Shown one piece after another: positions 55,409 through 64,000 of a stretch of 64,000 nucleotides of DNA; the stretch's first letter is position 1; each line of letters starts with the position of its first letter. Source of the stretch: AP-15 sp963724435. Lineage in GTDB: Bacteria > Pseudomonadota > Alphaproteobacteria > ATCC43930 > CGMCC-115725. Location: contig CAVRUN010000012.1 of NCBI GenBank assembly GCA_963724435.1, forward strand, positions 97,277 to 161,276, in the 5' to 3' direction. The notes below the pieces were generated by a model, which was given only the letters and a program-made list of their open reading frames with translations, did no database searches and had not been told where the DNA came from. The position numbers and the translations under genes were made by a program.

Positions 55409-55717
55409 CTACGCCTTCCAGCGTACAACAAGTAAATGAGCCGCAAACACGGCGGCGGCTCCAAAATCTAAATAAACCCATGTCTGACGTGAAAAATGTA
55501 TTGGCCCGAAAGGATTGAATAATATAGAGACGAGCACCAACGGAACAGACCACACTTGACTCGACAAGTGATCTCGTAATCCAACAACTACGATGATCGC
55601 TGCAATACCGCAGGTGACGATGCGTGTGAGAGTATAATAGCCGTAAGGAAGGCGTGAGGTCGCAACTATCAATAGGATCGCCGGTGCGACCCATACCAGA
55701 CGCGGAATTGATTTCAT
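55409..55717 (-). CDS. Small membrane protein (DUF6804-like)
   Basis: 102 residues with four hydrophobic segments (LVWVAPAILLIVATS, IVTCGIAAIIVVVGLRDHL, VPLVLVSILFNPFGPIHF, LDFGAAAVFAAHLLVV). A YGYYTLTRIVTCG block near the start resembles the DUF6804 family of small bacterial membrane proteins. The start ATG 55717 is preceded by AAAGGGCTGCT. No function is known. Confidence 0.6.
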   Translation of the reverse strand: MKSIPRLVWVAPAILLIVATSRLPYGYYTLTRIVTCGIAAIIVVVGLRDHLSSQVWSVPLVLVSILFNPFGPIHFSRQTWVYLDFGAAAVFAAHLLVVRWKA

Positions 55718-56642
55718 AGCAGCCCTTTAATGATGACTTGTGCCCTCAACGACATACCCGATGATCCGCCACAGTGTTTAAATTTCATGAAACGGCCATT
55801 CCTGTCCGATTGGTGGCGGGTAGGGGTTTTCCAGAATCGAACGTTATGCGATTTTGACAGCGCGCACGGCCAGTGCCAGAACTTCGCCATGTCCGACGAA
55901 GCGCCACACCGGCGGGCCGATCTTGACGGCTGAAGATCTTGTCCGCCGCATTGTCACAGAGTGCGCTTTTGTGGACGAGCGCGGCTATGTCGGGATTCGC
56001 CTGAAACCTGCATCAACCTTGTACGCCAGTACGGTGAGCAACTCCGCAAAGAGCTGCCAAAGCCTCCGCAATCCCGCCGAACGCCGGCGACCGGCACCAC
56101 TCGGCAGCCTGCCCTGTTGTTGCCGGTAAGCGGCGGGCGCAGAAAACCCGAAGCCCCCGGCGAGTGATTTTGACAGTCCGCTCGGTCGCTGGTAGACCTG
56201 TGACCCAACCGCGCCCCCGGACGACACGACCCCCAACTCGCCCGAACCAGCGCGATGTGTGATATTTTGTGCCCAGGCATCGCGCGGCACTTGCCGTCCT
56301 TCTCGCGTAACCGACCCACAGTGGCCTATTACGCCTGCGCCGCAAGGCCAGTAGACCGGAATTCTGACTACCCTTCGGCAATGGTCGATGTCACCAAGCG
56401 GTCGAGGAATGTGCAGCGATGAGGTTCGGCCCTACCTGCGCGACATCGAGAAGCTGATTTCGGCAGCCGATGCGGCCACTCCGGCTCCGCGCCGAACCCG
56501 CGCCCGGCGCTCGGATGCTCCCGGCCGAGCTGCCCAAAGAGGTCCGCATCCGGCAGCCCGCACGCCGGGGATATAAACGGATTGGTGGTGCTCAGAACCG
56601 CGCCGCCCTTTGACGGTGAACTCGGCCGGAAGGGGAACGCTG
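55718..56642. other. Long region without a supported gene
   Basis: 925 bp. Several open frames exist in both strands, but none has a recognisable motif. One plus-strand stretch (EDLVRRIVTECAFVDERGYV) near 55932-55985 looks protein-like and might be a small remnant; I could not place it. The region probably holds decayed DNA between the Sel1 and molybdenum hydroxylase genes. Confidence 0.35.
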
Positions 56643-57372
56643 CTAGGCCCCTTTGAGGTCGGCGGGGGTGATCGGCAGCTTGCGAACCCGTTTGCCGGTT
56701 GCCGCGAAAATCGCGTTGCAGAGCGCCGGGATCGCTGGGGGCAACGCGGGTTCGCCGAGACCCGTCGGGGGATGGTCGGTGATCCGGAAATGCACCTCGA
56801 CCGGTGCCGCTTGACTGATCCGCAGCGGCAACACCGTGTCGAAATTGGCCTGCACGACGCGGCCTCGATCGATCGTGATCGCCTGGCCGAGCGCTGCGCC
56901 GATGCCATCGAGTGCAGCACCCACGACCTGATTTTCGGCATTGATCGGATTGATGATCTGGCTGCCGACATAGGCGGCGATCCAGACCTTGTCGACTTTC
57001 ACATCGCCCGACGGCGCAACCGTCGCTCGGACGATTTCGGCAAAATAGCCGAGGTGGCTAAAATAGAACGCCACCCCCATACCAGTGTCTTTGGGCAGTG
57101 CACGATTGGACCAGTCGGCCTTTGCCACGACCAGTTCGAGAACGCCACGCATGCGGCCGGTATCGAAAGCCCGCAACGGGTTGCCAGAGGGGTCGGGCAA
57201 AACCCGCGGCTCACCCAATAGCGCCAGCCGGAACTCTACCGGGTCCTTGCCGGCGGCATGGGCCAGTTCGTCGATGAAAGACTGGAAGACGAAACCGAGC
57301 GCGTTCGACCTGGGCGCGCGCAGCGGTCCTGTCGGCACGCCCAGCGGCATCAGCGACATCCCATAATGAGAG
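56643..57372 (-). pseudogene. Molybdenum hydroxylase large subunit, C-terminal part (after IS1595)
   Basis: Reads HYGMSLMPLGVPTGPLRAPR, QSFIDELAHAAGKDPVEFR, a SQIINPINAENQVVGAALDG block and the family ending FRITDHPPTGLGEPALPPAI then CNAIFAATGKRVRKLPI, with the GEPALPP element that contacts the molybdenum cofactor. It is the continuation of the N-terminal part at 58413-59935. The break falls at the Mo-cofactor-binding domain. Confidence 0.85.
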
Positions 57373-58413
57373 TCCCGCTTACCATCGAGCCTCAGCCAGT
57401 TTGAGGAGGCGGTAGGGCATCGGCGGCGTTGTCGTTGCCGCAATGGCGAGGCGCTCGTGGATTGTTTTGAGGACAAAGCGTCGGTTGAAACGCCATGCGA
57501 AGTCGCCGAGGTAGCGCGGCAGATGTTTGGCGGCGACCACTCGGTGGGTGGCGAGCAAGCTGTTCTTGATATTGGCGAGCATGGTGTTCGCCCAGCGGAA
57601 GGCAGGGTGGCGTGCAGCTCTGCGATCGGAGCCAGTGACGTGGCGTTCATGGACGATACCCGGCTGCTCGGCAATGCAGCGAAACCATTGGCCGCCGTCG
57701 CTGACGACAGTCGTTCCGGCCGCGACGCGGGCGCATAGCCGTTTGGTTTCGCCAGCTTGGAAGCCGCGCACGACCTGAAGGCGGGTATGCAGCGGGCGGC
57801 CATCTGAGGAGGTCTCCACGGCGATGATAAAGGGCGTATGACCGCGCCGACCGCGCCCGGCGCCTTCGCCGGTGCGCTCACCGCCGATATAGGCGTCGTC
57901 GATCTCGATCCGCGGCCCGGCGGCGCCAAGCATGTAACGGCGGTCGCGTTCGATCATAGCTTGCATCAGCTTGTGCTGGATCCGCCAGGCGGCGTTGGTC
58001 GAGATCCCGAGCCGGCGGCCCAGCTCGATGTTGGACAGGCCCTTCTTGCCTTGAGCCAGCAGGTGCATGGCGCGAAACCAAGCCCGCATCGGCAGCTTGG
58101 TGCCCTGCAAGACGGTGCCGGCGATCAGCGATGTCTGATGCCGACAGCGCCGGCATTGCAGCAGTTGACGATCGCGGATCTCGCAATACTCTGATGCTGC
58201 GCACCGCGGACACTTGAAGCCCTCAGGCCAGCGCCAGGCAAACCACGCCCTACGGCAGGCCCCCTCGTCCGCATAAAGCCGTTCGAAGGCATCATCCGAG
58301 AGGCCCTTCTGGTGTTGCACGCGATTGCGAGGCATCGATCTTGTCCTGAAAATCTACGCGATTTCAGGATGATGATACTCAATCGACAGCTGAGTGTCGA
58401 TGGTAAACAGGAT
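57372..58413 (-). mobile_element. IS1595-family element within the molybdenum hydroxylase gene
   Basis: About 1.04 kb. The ends show imperfect inverted repeats: left TCCCGCTTACCATCGA, then CTCAGC; right (reversed) TCCTGTTTACCATCGA, then CTCAGC. The transposase stop codon lies in the left repeat. I could not settle the target duplication. The insertion separates LVDNL from HYGMSLMPLG of the oxidoreductase. Confidence 0.75.
57379..58335 (-). CDS. IS1595-family transposase
   Basis: 318 residues: N-terminal zinc ribbon CPRCAASEYCEIRDR, then CRRCRHQTSLIAGT; HTH-like LSNIELGRRLGISTNAAW; then the DDE-type ISXO2 core with EIDDAYIGGERTGEG, VVSDGGQWFRCIAE, and HERHVTGSDRRAARHPAFRW. The frame is intact. 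It mobilises the element that splits the hydroxylase. Confidence 0.9.
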   Translation of the reverse strand: MPRNRVQHQKGLSDDAFERLYADEGACRRAWFAWRWPEGFKCPRCAASEYCEIRDRQLLQCRRCRHQTSLIAGTVLQGTKLPMRAWFRAMHLLAQGKKGLSNIELGRRLGISTNAAWRIQHKLMQAMIERDRRYMLGAAGPRIEIDDAYIGGERTGEGAGRGRRGHTPFIIAVETSSDGRPLHTRLQVVRGFQAGETKRLCARVAAGTTVVSDGGQWFRCIAEQPGIVHERHVTGSDRRAARHPAFRWANTMLANIKNSLLATHRVVAAKHLPRYLGDFAWRFNRRFVLKTIHERLAIAATTTPPMPYRLLKLAEARW

Positions 58414-59935
58414 CGAGATTATCGACAAGCCGCGCCGGGAACTCATTCGGCTCCATTGCGGCCGAATCAGCGATGCGATCGCCATGCCCAAACGTCACGA
58501 AATGGTCGCTGAAAGCGATCAGCTTGCCGGTCGCATCGAGTCCACCCTTGAGAAAATGAAAGCCCGCCGGCCGATAGAAATCGTGCTGGACATCGTCCTG
58601 ACGGTTCCACAGCAGCTTTACCGGGGCGCCCACGACTTTCGCAATCCAAGCCGCCTCAACCATGAAATCGTTGCGCAGGCGTCGACCAAACCCGCCACCG
58701 CAGCGGGTCATGTGAACCGTGACGTCACCTTCCGTCATGCCGAGAGTGGCTGCCACCAACTTGGCGCCGGGTCCGGGGTTCTGGGTTGGCGCCCAGATCT
58801 CTGCCTTTCCGTCCTGGACATGCGCCGTGCAATTTTGCGGCTCGAGCGGGATGTGCGGCAGAAAAGGATAGGAATAGGCGGCCTCGACAACATGCGCGGC
58901 GCCGCCGAGCGCGGCTTTCGCATCGCCATCGCGGCGCAAGGATTTGGAGGGCATGCCTTTGGCGAGCGCGGCCGCATCGGCAGCATAGCCGGCACTACTT
59001 TGCGTGGCGGTCGGGCCCTCGTCCCAGGTGATCTCGAGCTTGTCGCGGGCCTTGTTCGCGGCCCACCAGTTCTCGGCGACGATGGCGACCCCATCGACCA
59101 ACCCTTGCGGGTCGTTGCCGCCCTTGACGACAAAAGCGTCATGGACGCCCGGCAGCGATTTGATGCTGTCGGTATTGGCGCTGACCACCTTGCCGCCAAA
59201 GACCGGGCATTTCTGGAACACCGCATAAAGCATGCCGGGCCGCGTGACATCGATGCCGAACAGCGGTTTGCCGGTCACGATCAGCGGGTTGTCGATCCCC
59301 CGCACCGATCGCCCGATGATTTTGAAGTCCTTCGGGTCTTTGAGCTTGACCGCCTTCAGGTCGGGCACAGGGAGCGACGCCGCCCTTGATGCGAGCGCTC
59401 CATAGCTCAAGCTGCGGCCGCTTGGCGTGTGGCGGACCATGCTGGACGCGGCCTGGCATTCGGCTTCCGGAACATTCCACGTGGCGGCAGCCGCGGCGAC
59501 CAGCATTTGTCGCCCGGCAGCGCCAACCCGGCGCAGTGGCTCCCAGTTCAATGGTGTCGCCATACTCCCGCCCGCAAATTGCCGGCCGTATTTCTCCTGA
59601 TCCAGCCCGGCCTGTTCAATCCTGACCCGCCCCCAGTCGGCATCGAGTTCCTCGGCGATCAGCATCGGCAGCATGGTTTTGATGCCTTGGCCGATTTCCG
59701 GGTTCTTCGACATGATCGTCACGGTGCCGTCCGGCGTGATCCGCACAAAGGCATTCAACCTCATTGGTTGCTGGGCTTCGGCGCCTGAAATCGCAGCGCG
59801 CGCTGGACCGGGCAGCGTCGCATGCAACAGCAGACCGCCGCCGACCACAGAACTTGCCCTGAGAAACGCGCGGCGCGAAGTGACGCCGAGTAATGCGCCG
59901 GGTGGCGCGGACTCTTGAATGCGTTTGGCAAACAT
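58413..59935 (-). pseudogene. Molybdenum hydroxylase large subunit (isoquinoline 1-oxidoreductase beta type), N-terminal part
   Basis: About 510 residues from ATG 59935. A Tat signal (SRRAFLRASSVVGGGLLLHA) indicates export to the periplasm. It then carries the XdhB/IorB motif set: FVRITPDGTVTIMSKNPEIG, EELDADWGRVRIEQAG, FAGGSMATPLNWEPLRRVGA, TRCGGGFGRRLRNDFMVEAA. The frame is interrupted by IS1595 after VDNL. The product would oxidise N-heterocycles or aldehydes with the small subunit at 59938-60417. The start lies two bases after the small-subunit stop. Confidence 0.87.
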
Positions 59936-59937
59936 GG

Positions 59938-60417
59938 TCACAGCGCTCCCGCCTTGAACGCTTCGGGCGCAGCGGCCTGCTTGATCGCGGCGCGAATGCG
60001 GTTGTAGGTGCAACAGCGGCAGATATTGCCCGCCATCGCGTTGTCGATGTCGGCGTCGGTCGGATGCGGCGTCTTCACGAGGAGTGCGGTTGCCGACATG
60101 ATCTGGCCAGCTTGACAATAACCGCATTGCGGAACGTCAACCGCGAGCCAGGCAGACTGCACCCGCTTACCAACCGGCGTGTCGCCGATGCCCTCGATGG
60201 TTGTTACGGCGGCATCTGCGACGCTCGAAACCGGCACCAGGCAGGAGCGGACCGGGGCACCCCCGAGATGCACGGTGCAAGCTCCGCACAAGCCTACGCC
60301 GCAGCCGAACTTGCTCCCTTTCATATCGAGCACGTCCCGCAGCACCCAGAGGAGCGGCATGTCGGCATCGACATCAACAGTCCGTTGATGGTTATTTACG
60401 GTGATTGTGTAGGTCAT
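59938..60417 (-). CDS. (2Fe-2S) small subunit of the molybdenum hydroxylase
   Basis: 159 residues: the plant-type ferredoxin motif with Cys39, Cys44, Cys47 and Cys59 (KFGCGVGLCGACTVHL) and the C-terminal helical domain with Cys98, Cys101, Cys133 and Cys135 (CGYCQAG and NICRCCTYNR), so both [2Fe-2S] clusters are complete. It passes electrons from the molybdenum subunit. It starts at ATG 60417 and ends two bases before the large-subunit ATG, so the genes are coupled. Confidence 0.92.
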   Translation of the reverse strand: MTYTITVNNHQRTVDVDADMPLLWVLRDVLDMKGSKFGCGVGLCGACTVHLGGAPVRSCLVPVSSVADAAVTTIEGIGDTPVGKRVQSAWLAVDVPQCGYCQAGQIMSATALLVKTPHPTDADIDNAMAGNICRCCTYNRIRAAIKQAAAPEAFKAGAL

Positions 60418-60992
60418 CGTATCACCTGGCTTCTGGATGATTTAGCTGCTCCCAATCAGTTTCTTATTGAGGACGATTTGGGCAACTACTTAACGGCTCA
60501 GCTGAGCCCCTGGATGTTTAGCCCACGTCGGCCGTGCCAGCCTTGGTTCACGCGGTACCTGTTAACCCTAGCTTACCAATTATAGCGTTTTACGGGATCG
60601 ACCGGGCCGGCATCACCCTGGGCCCGCTTCAGTGGAGGCGCAAGACAAAGCTGGCCTATGGGACAGCGTGGCGGAGACGTCACCGCTATTGCTTGTAAGA
60701 TGGCTTCGATTGAGTCCGCTCGCGCAGGAGTGCGGCCTATTTGAATTGCGGCCGGCGCCGTGCCGGTCGGTAAGATAACCCGGGCTGATCGGCTGCCAAC
60801 CCAGAGCGGATGAAGGTGCCGATGATCCCGTCGCCAAGCTTGACCCGGGCCACCGCTCGCCGACATCCGTGACTGCGCCGGCGCCATCACCCAACTTGTT
60901 GGGGGCGCTCTGCGGCAAAGGATGTGCCGATGAGTCGATTTTCCTTGCCGCCCTGAGCCAGATCGGCAGAGCGCTAACGCATCGATGCAAAC
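60418..60992. other. Intergenic region between Rieske gene and molybdenum hydroxylase
   Basis: 575 bp with no supported gene. Composition is mixed, including an AT-rich patch near 60420-60600. Probably includes the promoter of the hydroxylase operon. No ModE-like site was found here. Confidence 0.4.
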
Positions 60993-62783
60993 TTATTCGA
61001 TCCGCGCCTGACGATGAAGCTCGCCCCCGCGCATCAGCCGCCGCGCGATATCGGCCGTCTGCAACAACGCGCGCTGGGTCGGAAAATGGGCAGCCAAGTA
61101 CCGAGTGACCGCGATCAGGATGTGGCGGCCCTCGTCGCCATTGCCCCACTCGTGGAACTGACGGACCCCGGCCTCGAGCATCTGGTAGGCGTGAAAGCCC
61201 GCATCCTCGCGTAAAAGCGCATGCGCCAAAGTGGCAATCAACGCTTCAGACGAATAACCCAGCCGGAGGTGACGAGCCACTAGGCGCGCTGCCGCATCGA
61301 TCTGCTGTTGACGGTCGAAGGCGCCGAGCAGCGTGGCACGAATCTCTTCCTCTCCCAACGGCAGGTCATCAAGCGGGTCGCCGTGCTCTCCCGGTAGCGA
61401 AGCGGGTGGTACATTCAGGTAGCGGGCAAGGTAAAGCGCCATCGCGCCATGCAGCAGTCCGCGAACAGCCTCAACACCGTTATCGCCGTCTGCCACATCG
61501 TCGCCAATCCGTTTCAGCGCCTGGTATACGGCGTTCGCAAAGGTGAAGACGTGGTGGGCCGTCTCCCAGTCGGAATGCTCATTGGCGGTGCCAAAGCGCG
61601 CGACCCTGAGCGCCGCTGCATAGGCGAGGGCTCGACCAACATCGGCCGGAGAGGCTCCATCGCCCGCTGCCGCGGTGATCGCGCCGATGATCGCAGCCGG
61701 ATCGTCACCAAGGAGGCTCTCCGCCAACGCCGCATGATCCGACCAAGAGTGCGCGCGGCCGTGGACGGCGAAGAGCCCCGGCAATTCACGCCCGGTCTTC
61801 TCGCACAGTGCGACGAGATCGATCGGCTGGCGCCATGCTGTTCTTTCCTCTGCGCCCCGGGCTGCCGTCATCTGGGCAACCACACTTGGCAGCACGTCGG
61901 CGGCATATTGCCAGCCGATCAAATCAAGGCACTCGAACGCCTTGTTGATGAAATCAAACGAATGTCCACCATCGGCGTAGACGCGATCGGTCTCGGCCGC
62001 AAAAAGCAAATCGGCGAGTGCGGCCGGCGAGGCGCCGCTTTCAATAGCAGTCATTACGGTACGCTCGGCCGCATCGCGATGCCGCACGGCGACCCAGCGC
62101 AGCAGCCAGCGCTTGAGGGTGGCGAGGTCGGGCCGGCTAGCTAGCGGCGCGCGATCGCGGCGTGGGGCCGCACCGTCGCAATCGGCAGCGACGCGACGCG
62201 CCCCGTGAAACAGAGCGAGGTGGGTGTCTTCTTCCGAGAGGAACGGCAGCAGCTGACCGAGCGCGGTCAGGATGGTCAGCCCGGTATCCCAGCCATCGCG
62301 GTTGCGGGTACCGAATAACGCAGCCTGCCTTATCACCTCCGACGGAGAGGCACCCGCCGCGAGCTGACCTTGCACCGCCTTGGCGATGACGAGGTTGAGA
62401 TTGTGGGCGAGCCCCTGTTCGAGCTGATCACGCCAGTGCCCGACCGGGTCGGTTTGGCCGAAGACCGGTTTGACCCAGATTTCGTCACCCGCGCGGATCT
62501 CCACGGGACAGGTCGGTACGTCGTCGGCCCAGAGGTCGAAGGTGCAGCCGCTCGCCAATTCGAAGCGTGCGTGATGCCAGTGACAGGTCAGAATGCCGTC
62601 CTCGACACTGCCACGTTCGAGCGGAAATCCCATATGCGGGCAACGATTGTCGAGCGCAAAGACATGCCCGCCCTCGTACACAAGCAGGATTGGGCAGTGT
62701 CGGCCATGCACGACAAGCCGGCCCTTGGATTTCAACTCCCCCAGAGTGCCGGCGCGCACGAAATCCGAGGTCAGGGTATCCAT
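60993..62783 (-). CDS. Rieske-domain protein with long helical C-terminus
   Basis: 596 residues from ATG 62783, which has a GGGAGG site 6 nt upstream. The first about 120 residues are a Rieske domain with Cys48-Pro-His50 (CPHMGFPL) and Cys67-x-x-His70 (CHWHHARF). The remaining 480 residues are almost all helical and hydrophilic (for example DLVIGHDLRADPW-like repeats are absent, but RVYADGGHSFDFINKAFECL and GWQYAADVLPSVVAQMTAAR recur in pattern). I do not recognise a catalytic domain. It is upstream of the molybdenum hydroxylase on the same strand. Uses could be electron transfer or an oxygenase-like role. Confidence 0.75.
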   Translation of the reverse strand: MDTLTSDFVRAGTLGELKSKGRLVVHGRHCPILLVYEGGHVFALDNRCPHMGFPLERGSVEDGILTCHWHHARFELASGCTFDLWADDVPTCPVEIRAGDEIWVKPVFGQTDPVGHWRDQLEQGLAHNLNLVIAKAVQGQLAAGASPSEVIRQAALFGTRNRDGWDTGLTILTALGQLLPFLSEEDTHLALFHGARRVAADCDGAAPRRDRAPLASRPDLATLKRWLLRWVAVRHRDAAERTVMTAIESGASPAALADLLFAAETDRVYADGGHSFDFINKAFECLDLIGWQYAADVLPSVVAQMTAARGAEERTAWRQPIDLVALCEKTGRELPGLFAVHGRAHSWSDHAALAESLLGDDPAAIIGAITAAAGDGASPADVGRALAYAAALRVARFGTANEHSDWETAHHVFTFANAVYQALKRIGDDVADGDNGVEAVRGLLHGAMALYLARYLNVPPASLPGEHGDPLDDLPLGEEEIRATLLGAFDRQQQIDAAARLVARHLRLGYSSEALIATLAHALLREDAGFHAYQMLEAGVRQFHEWGNGDEGRHILIAVTRYLAAHFPTQRALLQTADIARRLMRGGELHRQARIE

Positions 62784-63414
62784 CGGTGCCTCCCGAAAGC
62801 ATCCGCGGCTGTCCAATTCAGCAACTACCTCCAGGGAATGTCAAATCGCGCGGTGCCTAGAACACCTGCCGCGGCCGGCGACTTCTACTGGGCCAGCAAC
62901 GTCAATTCGGAAAACCGCAACTGGTTATGCCCGTCACCGCTTCCTTGGCCCGCATCACGCGATCGCCGCCCGCCCGCGACTTCCCCGGCGCCATCGCTCA
63001 ACCGCACCACCGAGCTCTGTCGACCACCCCCGACGCTCTTGAGGACCGTCAGATCGCAGTACTGAGCGAACTCGCCCGCACCCGCATCAGGATTTCTCAG
63101 TCGGGCGGGATCCTGGGCGATCGCCGGAGGATTCCATCCAAAGCCCAAAGCGATCGCTGCGGTAAGCGTTCATCCCGACCCGTGCCTGTAGCGTCCAGAC
63201 TGAACGGCGAGTTCTGCGGAATCTCCCATAGAGAATCCTTATAGGAAAATCCGCAAAACTCGCACCGTTAGGAACTGGGCGGCTGCATCGACAAACCAAC
63301 CAAGGCCGTCTGGATCGATCCCACATATTTTTGACATTGGTGCTGACGCCGTGATGACGGCGGGTATGGTTAGCAGTTCGGACAAGGCTGGCAAACGAAG
63401 CACATGAGGATCCA
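62784..63414. other. Intergenic region with palindrome
   Basis: About 630 bp with no supported gene. It holds the palindrome at 63203-63269. Open frames lack coding character. Confidence 0.45.
63203..63269. repeat. 67-bp imperfect palindrome
   Basis: Left arm AACGGCGAGTTCTGCGGAAT then CTCCCATA; right arm (reversed) AACGGTGCGAGTTTTGCGGA then TTTTCCTATA, around a GAGAATCCT loop. Arms agree at most positions over about 28 bp, so it can form a long hairpin. It may be a MITE-like or REP-like unit or the fused ends of an insertion sequence. Which gene it serves is unknown. Confidence 0.65.
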
Positions 63415-63609
63415 ATGGCGATCGATCCTGTGTTAGCCGATGATCGGGTCAATCGGGACGGGCTCGTACGACCCGACAGATCATCACCCGAGGCCGCCCT
63501 TGCCCTTCCCCCGGCAGCGTCGCTGATTGTGATAATCCTTTCGTCCTTGGGGCTGTGGGCGGCGATCTGCTGGGCGATCGCATCGCTGGGTTCTGGCTGG
63601 CTATGGTAG
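63415..63609 (+). CDS. Small single-pass membrane protein, 64 aa
   Basis: Starts at ATG 63415 after a GAGG site. The hydrophilic N-terminus (AIDPVLADDRVNRDGLVRPD) is followed by one hydrophobic helix (SLIVIILSSLGLWAAICWAI). Similar small proteins with a late transmembrane helix occur in rhizobia. It overlaps the next frame by 7 nt. Confidence 0.5.
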   Translation: MAIDPVLADDRVNRDGLVRPDRSSPEAALALPPAASLIVIILSSLGLWAAICWAIASLGSGWLW

Positions 63610-63965
63610 CGTGGACGGACCGGTTCGCGGCCAGCCCGACAAATGCTCTGGAAGAGCAAGCGGACGCGTTCCTGCCTCGACGACAATCAAGCGCGAAGAG
63701 GCGTGGAAGACCCCAGCGCCGTGAGCACGCGGATCTCGATACAAGTCCGGAGTGGTGCCTATCGGGACAGCATCCGCCTGCGCATTATCGCGCTGTCCTC
63801 GCCCGAGCCCGTCGGCTCCAATCGGAAGCAACCACGCCACGGCTCAAGCAATACCTCGAAGCCACGATCACGCAGAGCGAGCAACTGGCCGGGAATTCCG
63901 AGGCAGGCAGGGCACCACGCCAGGCTCAATTGATTAGAGTCGCTGACAAGAGCAGCGGCAGGTGA
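63603..63965 (+). CDS. Small hypothetical protein, 120 aa
   Basis: From ATG 63603, overlapping the end of the preceding small membrane protein gene. The C-terminal block HYRAVLARARRLQSEATTPR, then QYLEATITQSEQLAG resembles the short helical pair seen in many rhizobial small proteins. The N-terminal half is basic and low in structure. Coding status is moderate. Confidence 0.4.
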   Translation: MVAWTDRFAASPTNALEEQADAFLPRRQSSAKRRGRPQRREHADLDTSPEWCLSGQHPPAHYRAVLARARRLQSEATTPRLKQYLEATITQSEQLAGNSEAGRAPRQAQLIRVADKSSGR

Positions 63966-64000
63966 AATGCGTCCGTTGGCGCTCCCTAATCACCCACTTT

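Noticed and set aside
1..64000. CRISPR arrays and rRNA genes
   Set aside because: No regularly spaced repeats of the CRISPR kind and no rRNA-like sequence were noticed on reading both strands.

Overview
The window looks like chromosome of a high-GC alphaproteobacterium, probably of the Hyphomicrobiales/Bradyrhizobium type. This is inferred from codon use, a RecX, PaiB, Mop and MscS set of the rhizobial kind, winged-helix/ATPase/TPR regulators, and the insertion sequence families present. No rRNA or CRISPR array was seen. One intact tRNA (Thr, UGU) and one 3' tRNA fragment (Glu, CUC) were found.

Layout. 1-6.3 kb is a carbohydrate or envelope block: the end of a GT4 glycosyltransferase, an esterase, an unknown helical protein, a Bcr/CflA exporter and a heparinase II/III-like protein. 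An ISAs1 element (6.3-7.5 kb) separates it from a PP-loop ATPase and a SARP-like BTAD/TolB/TPR regulator. 11.6-25.8 kb is a catabolic-looking block. It has four luciferase-like flavin oxidoreductases, a ThDP enzyme, an SDR, a VOC protein, a CapA-like phosphoesterase, a flavocytochrome-type FAD enzyme, an OsmC protein, an HD-domain hydrolase, a DUF364 protein, a divergent molybdopterin-binding Mop and a PaiB protein. A ModE-like palindrome sits between the DUF364 gene and mop. 25.8-35.3 kb carries MscS, RecX, a frameshifted DHA2 exporter, propionyl-CoA synthetase (prpE) and a large wHTH-ATPase-TPR regulator that faces a truncated paralogue.

From about 36 to 55 kb the window is a graveyard of mobile DNA. 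A decayed island (resolvase remnant, primase/helicase with two frameshifts, integrase with one) ends at the tRNA-Glu 3' fragment. A second decayed integrase module (integrase, CGNR protein, excisionase) lies beside tRNA-Thr. Beyond it are an IS481 element inserted in an ISNCY-type element, a second ISNCY-type element that truncates an LprI/GRAM-like gene, and an IS3 element inside a HerA-type ATPase. Rearranged resolvase pieces and frameshifted adhesin-E and Sel1 genes follow.

56-63 kb returns to metabolism. A two-subunit molybdenum hydroxylase (isoquinoline 1-oxidoreductase type) has its large subunit split by an IS1595 element, and an unusual Rieske protein with a long helical C-terminus lies upstream. 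The Mo-hydroxylase, Mop and the ModE-like site together suggest a molybdenum-linked oxidation theme, but that link is inference. The right edge has two small overlapping genes and a 67-bp palindrome.
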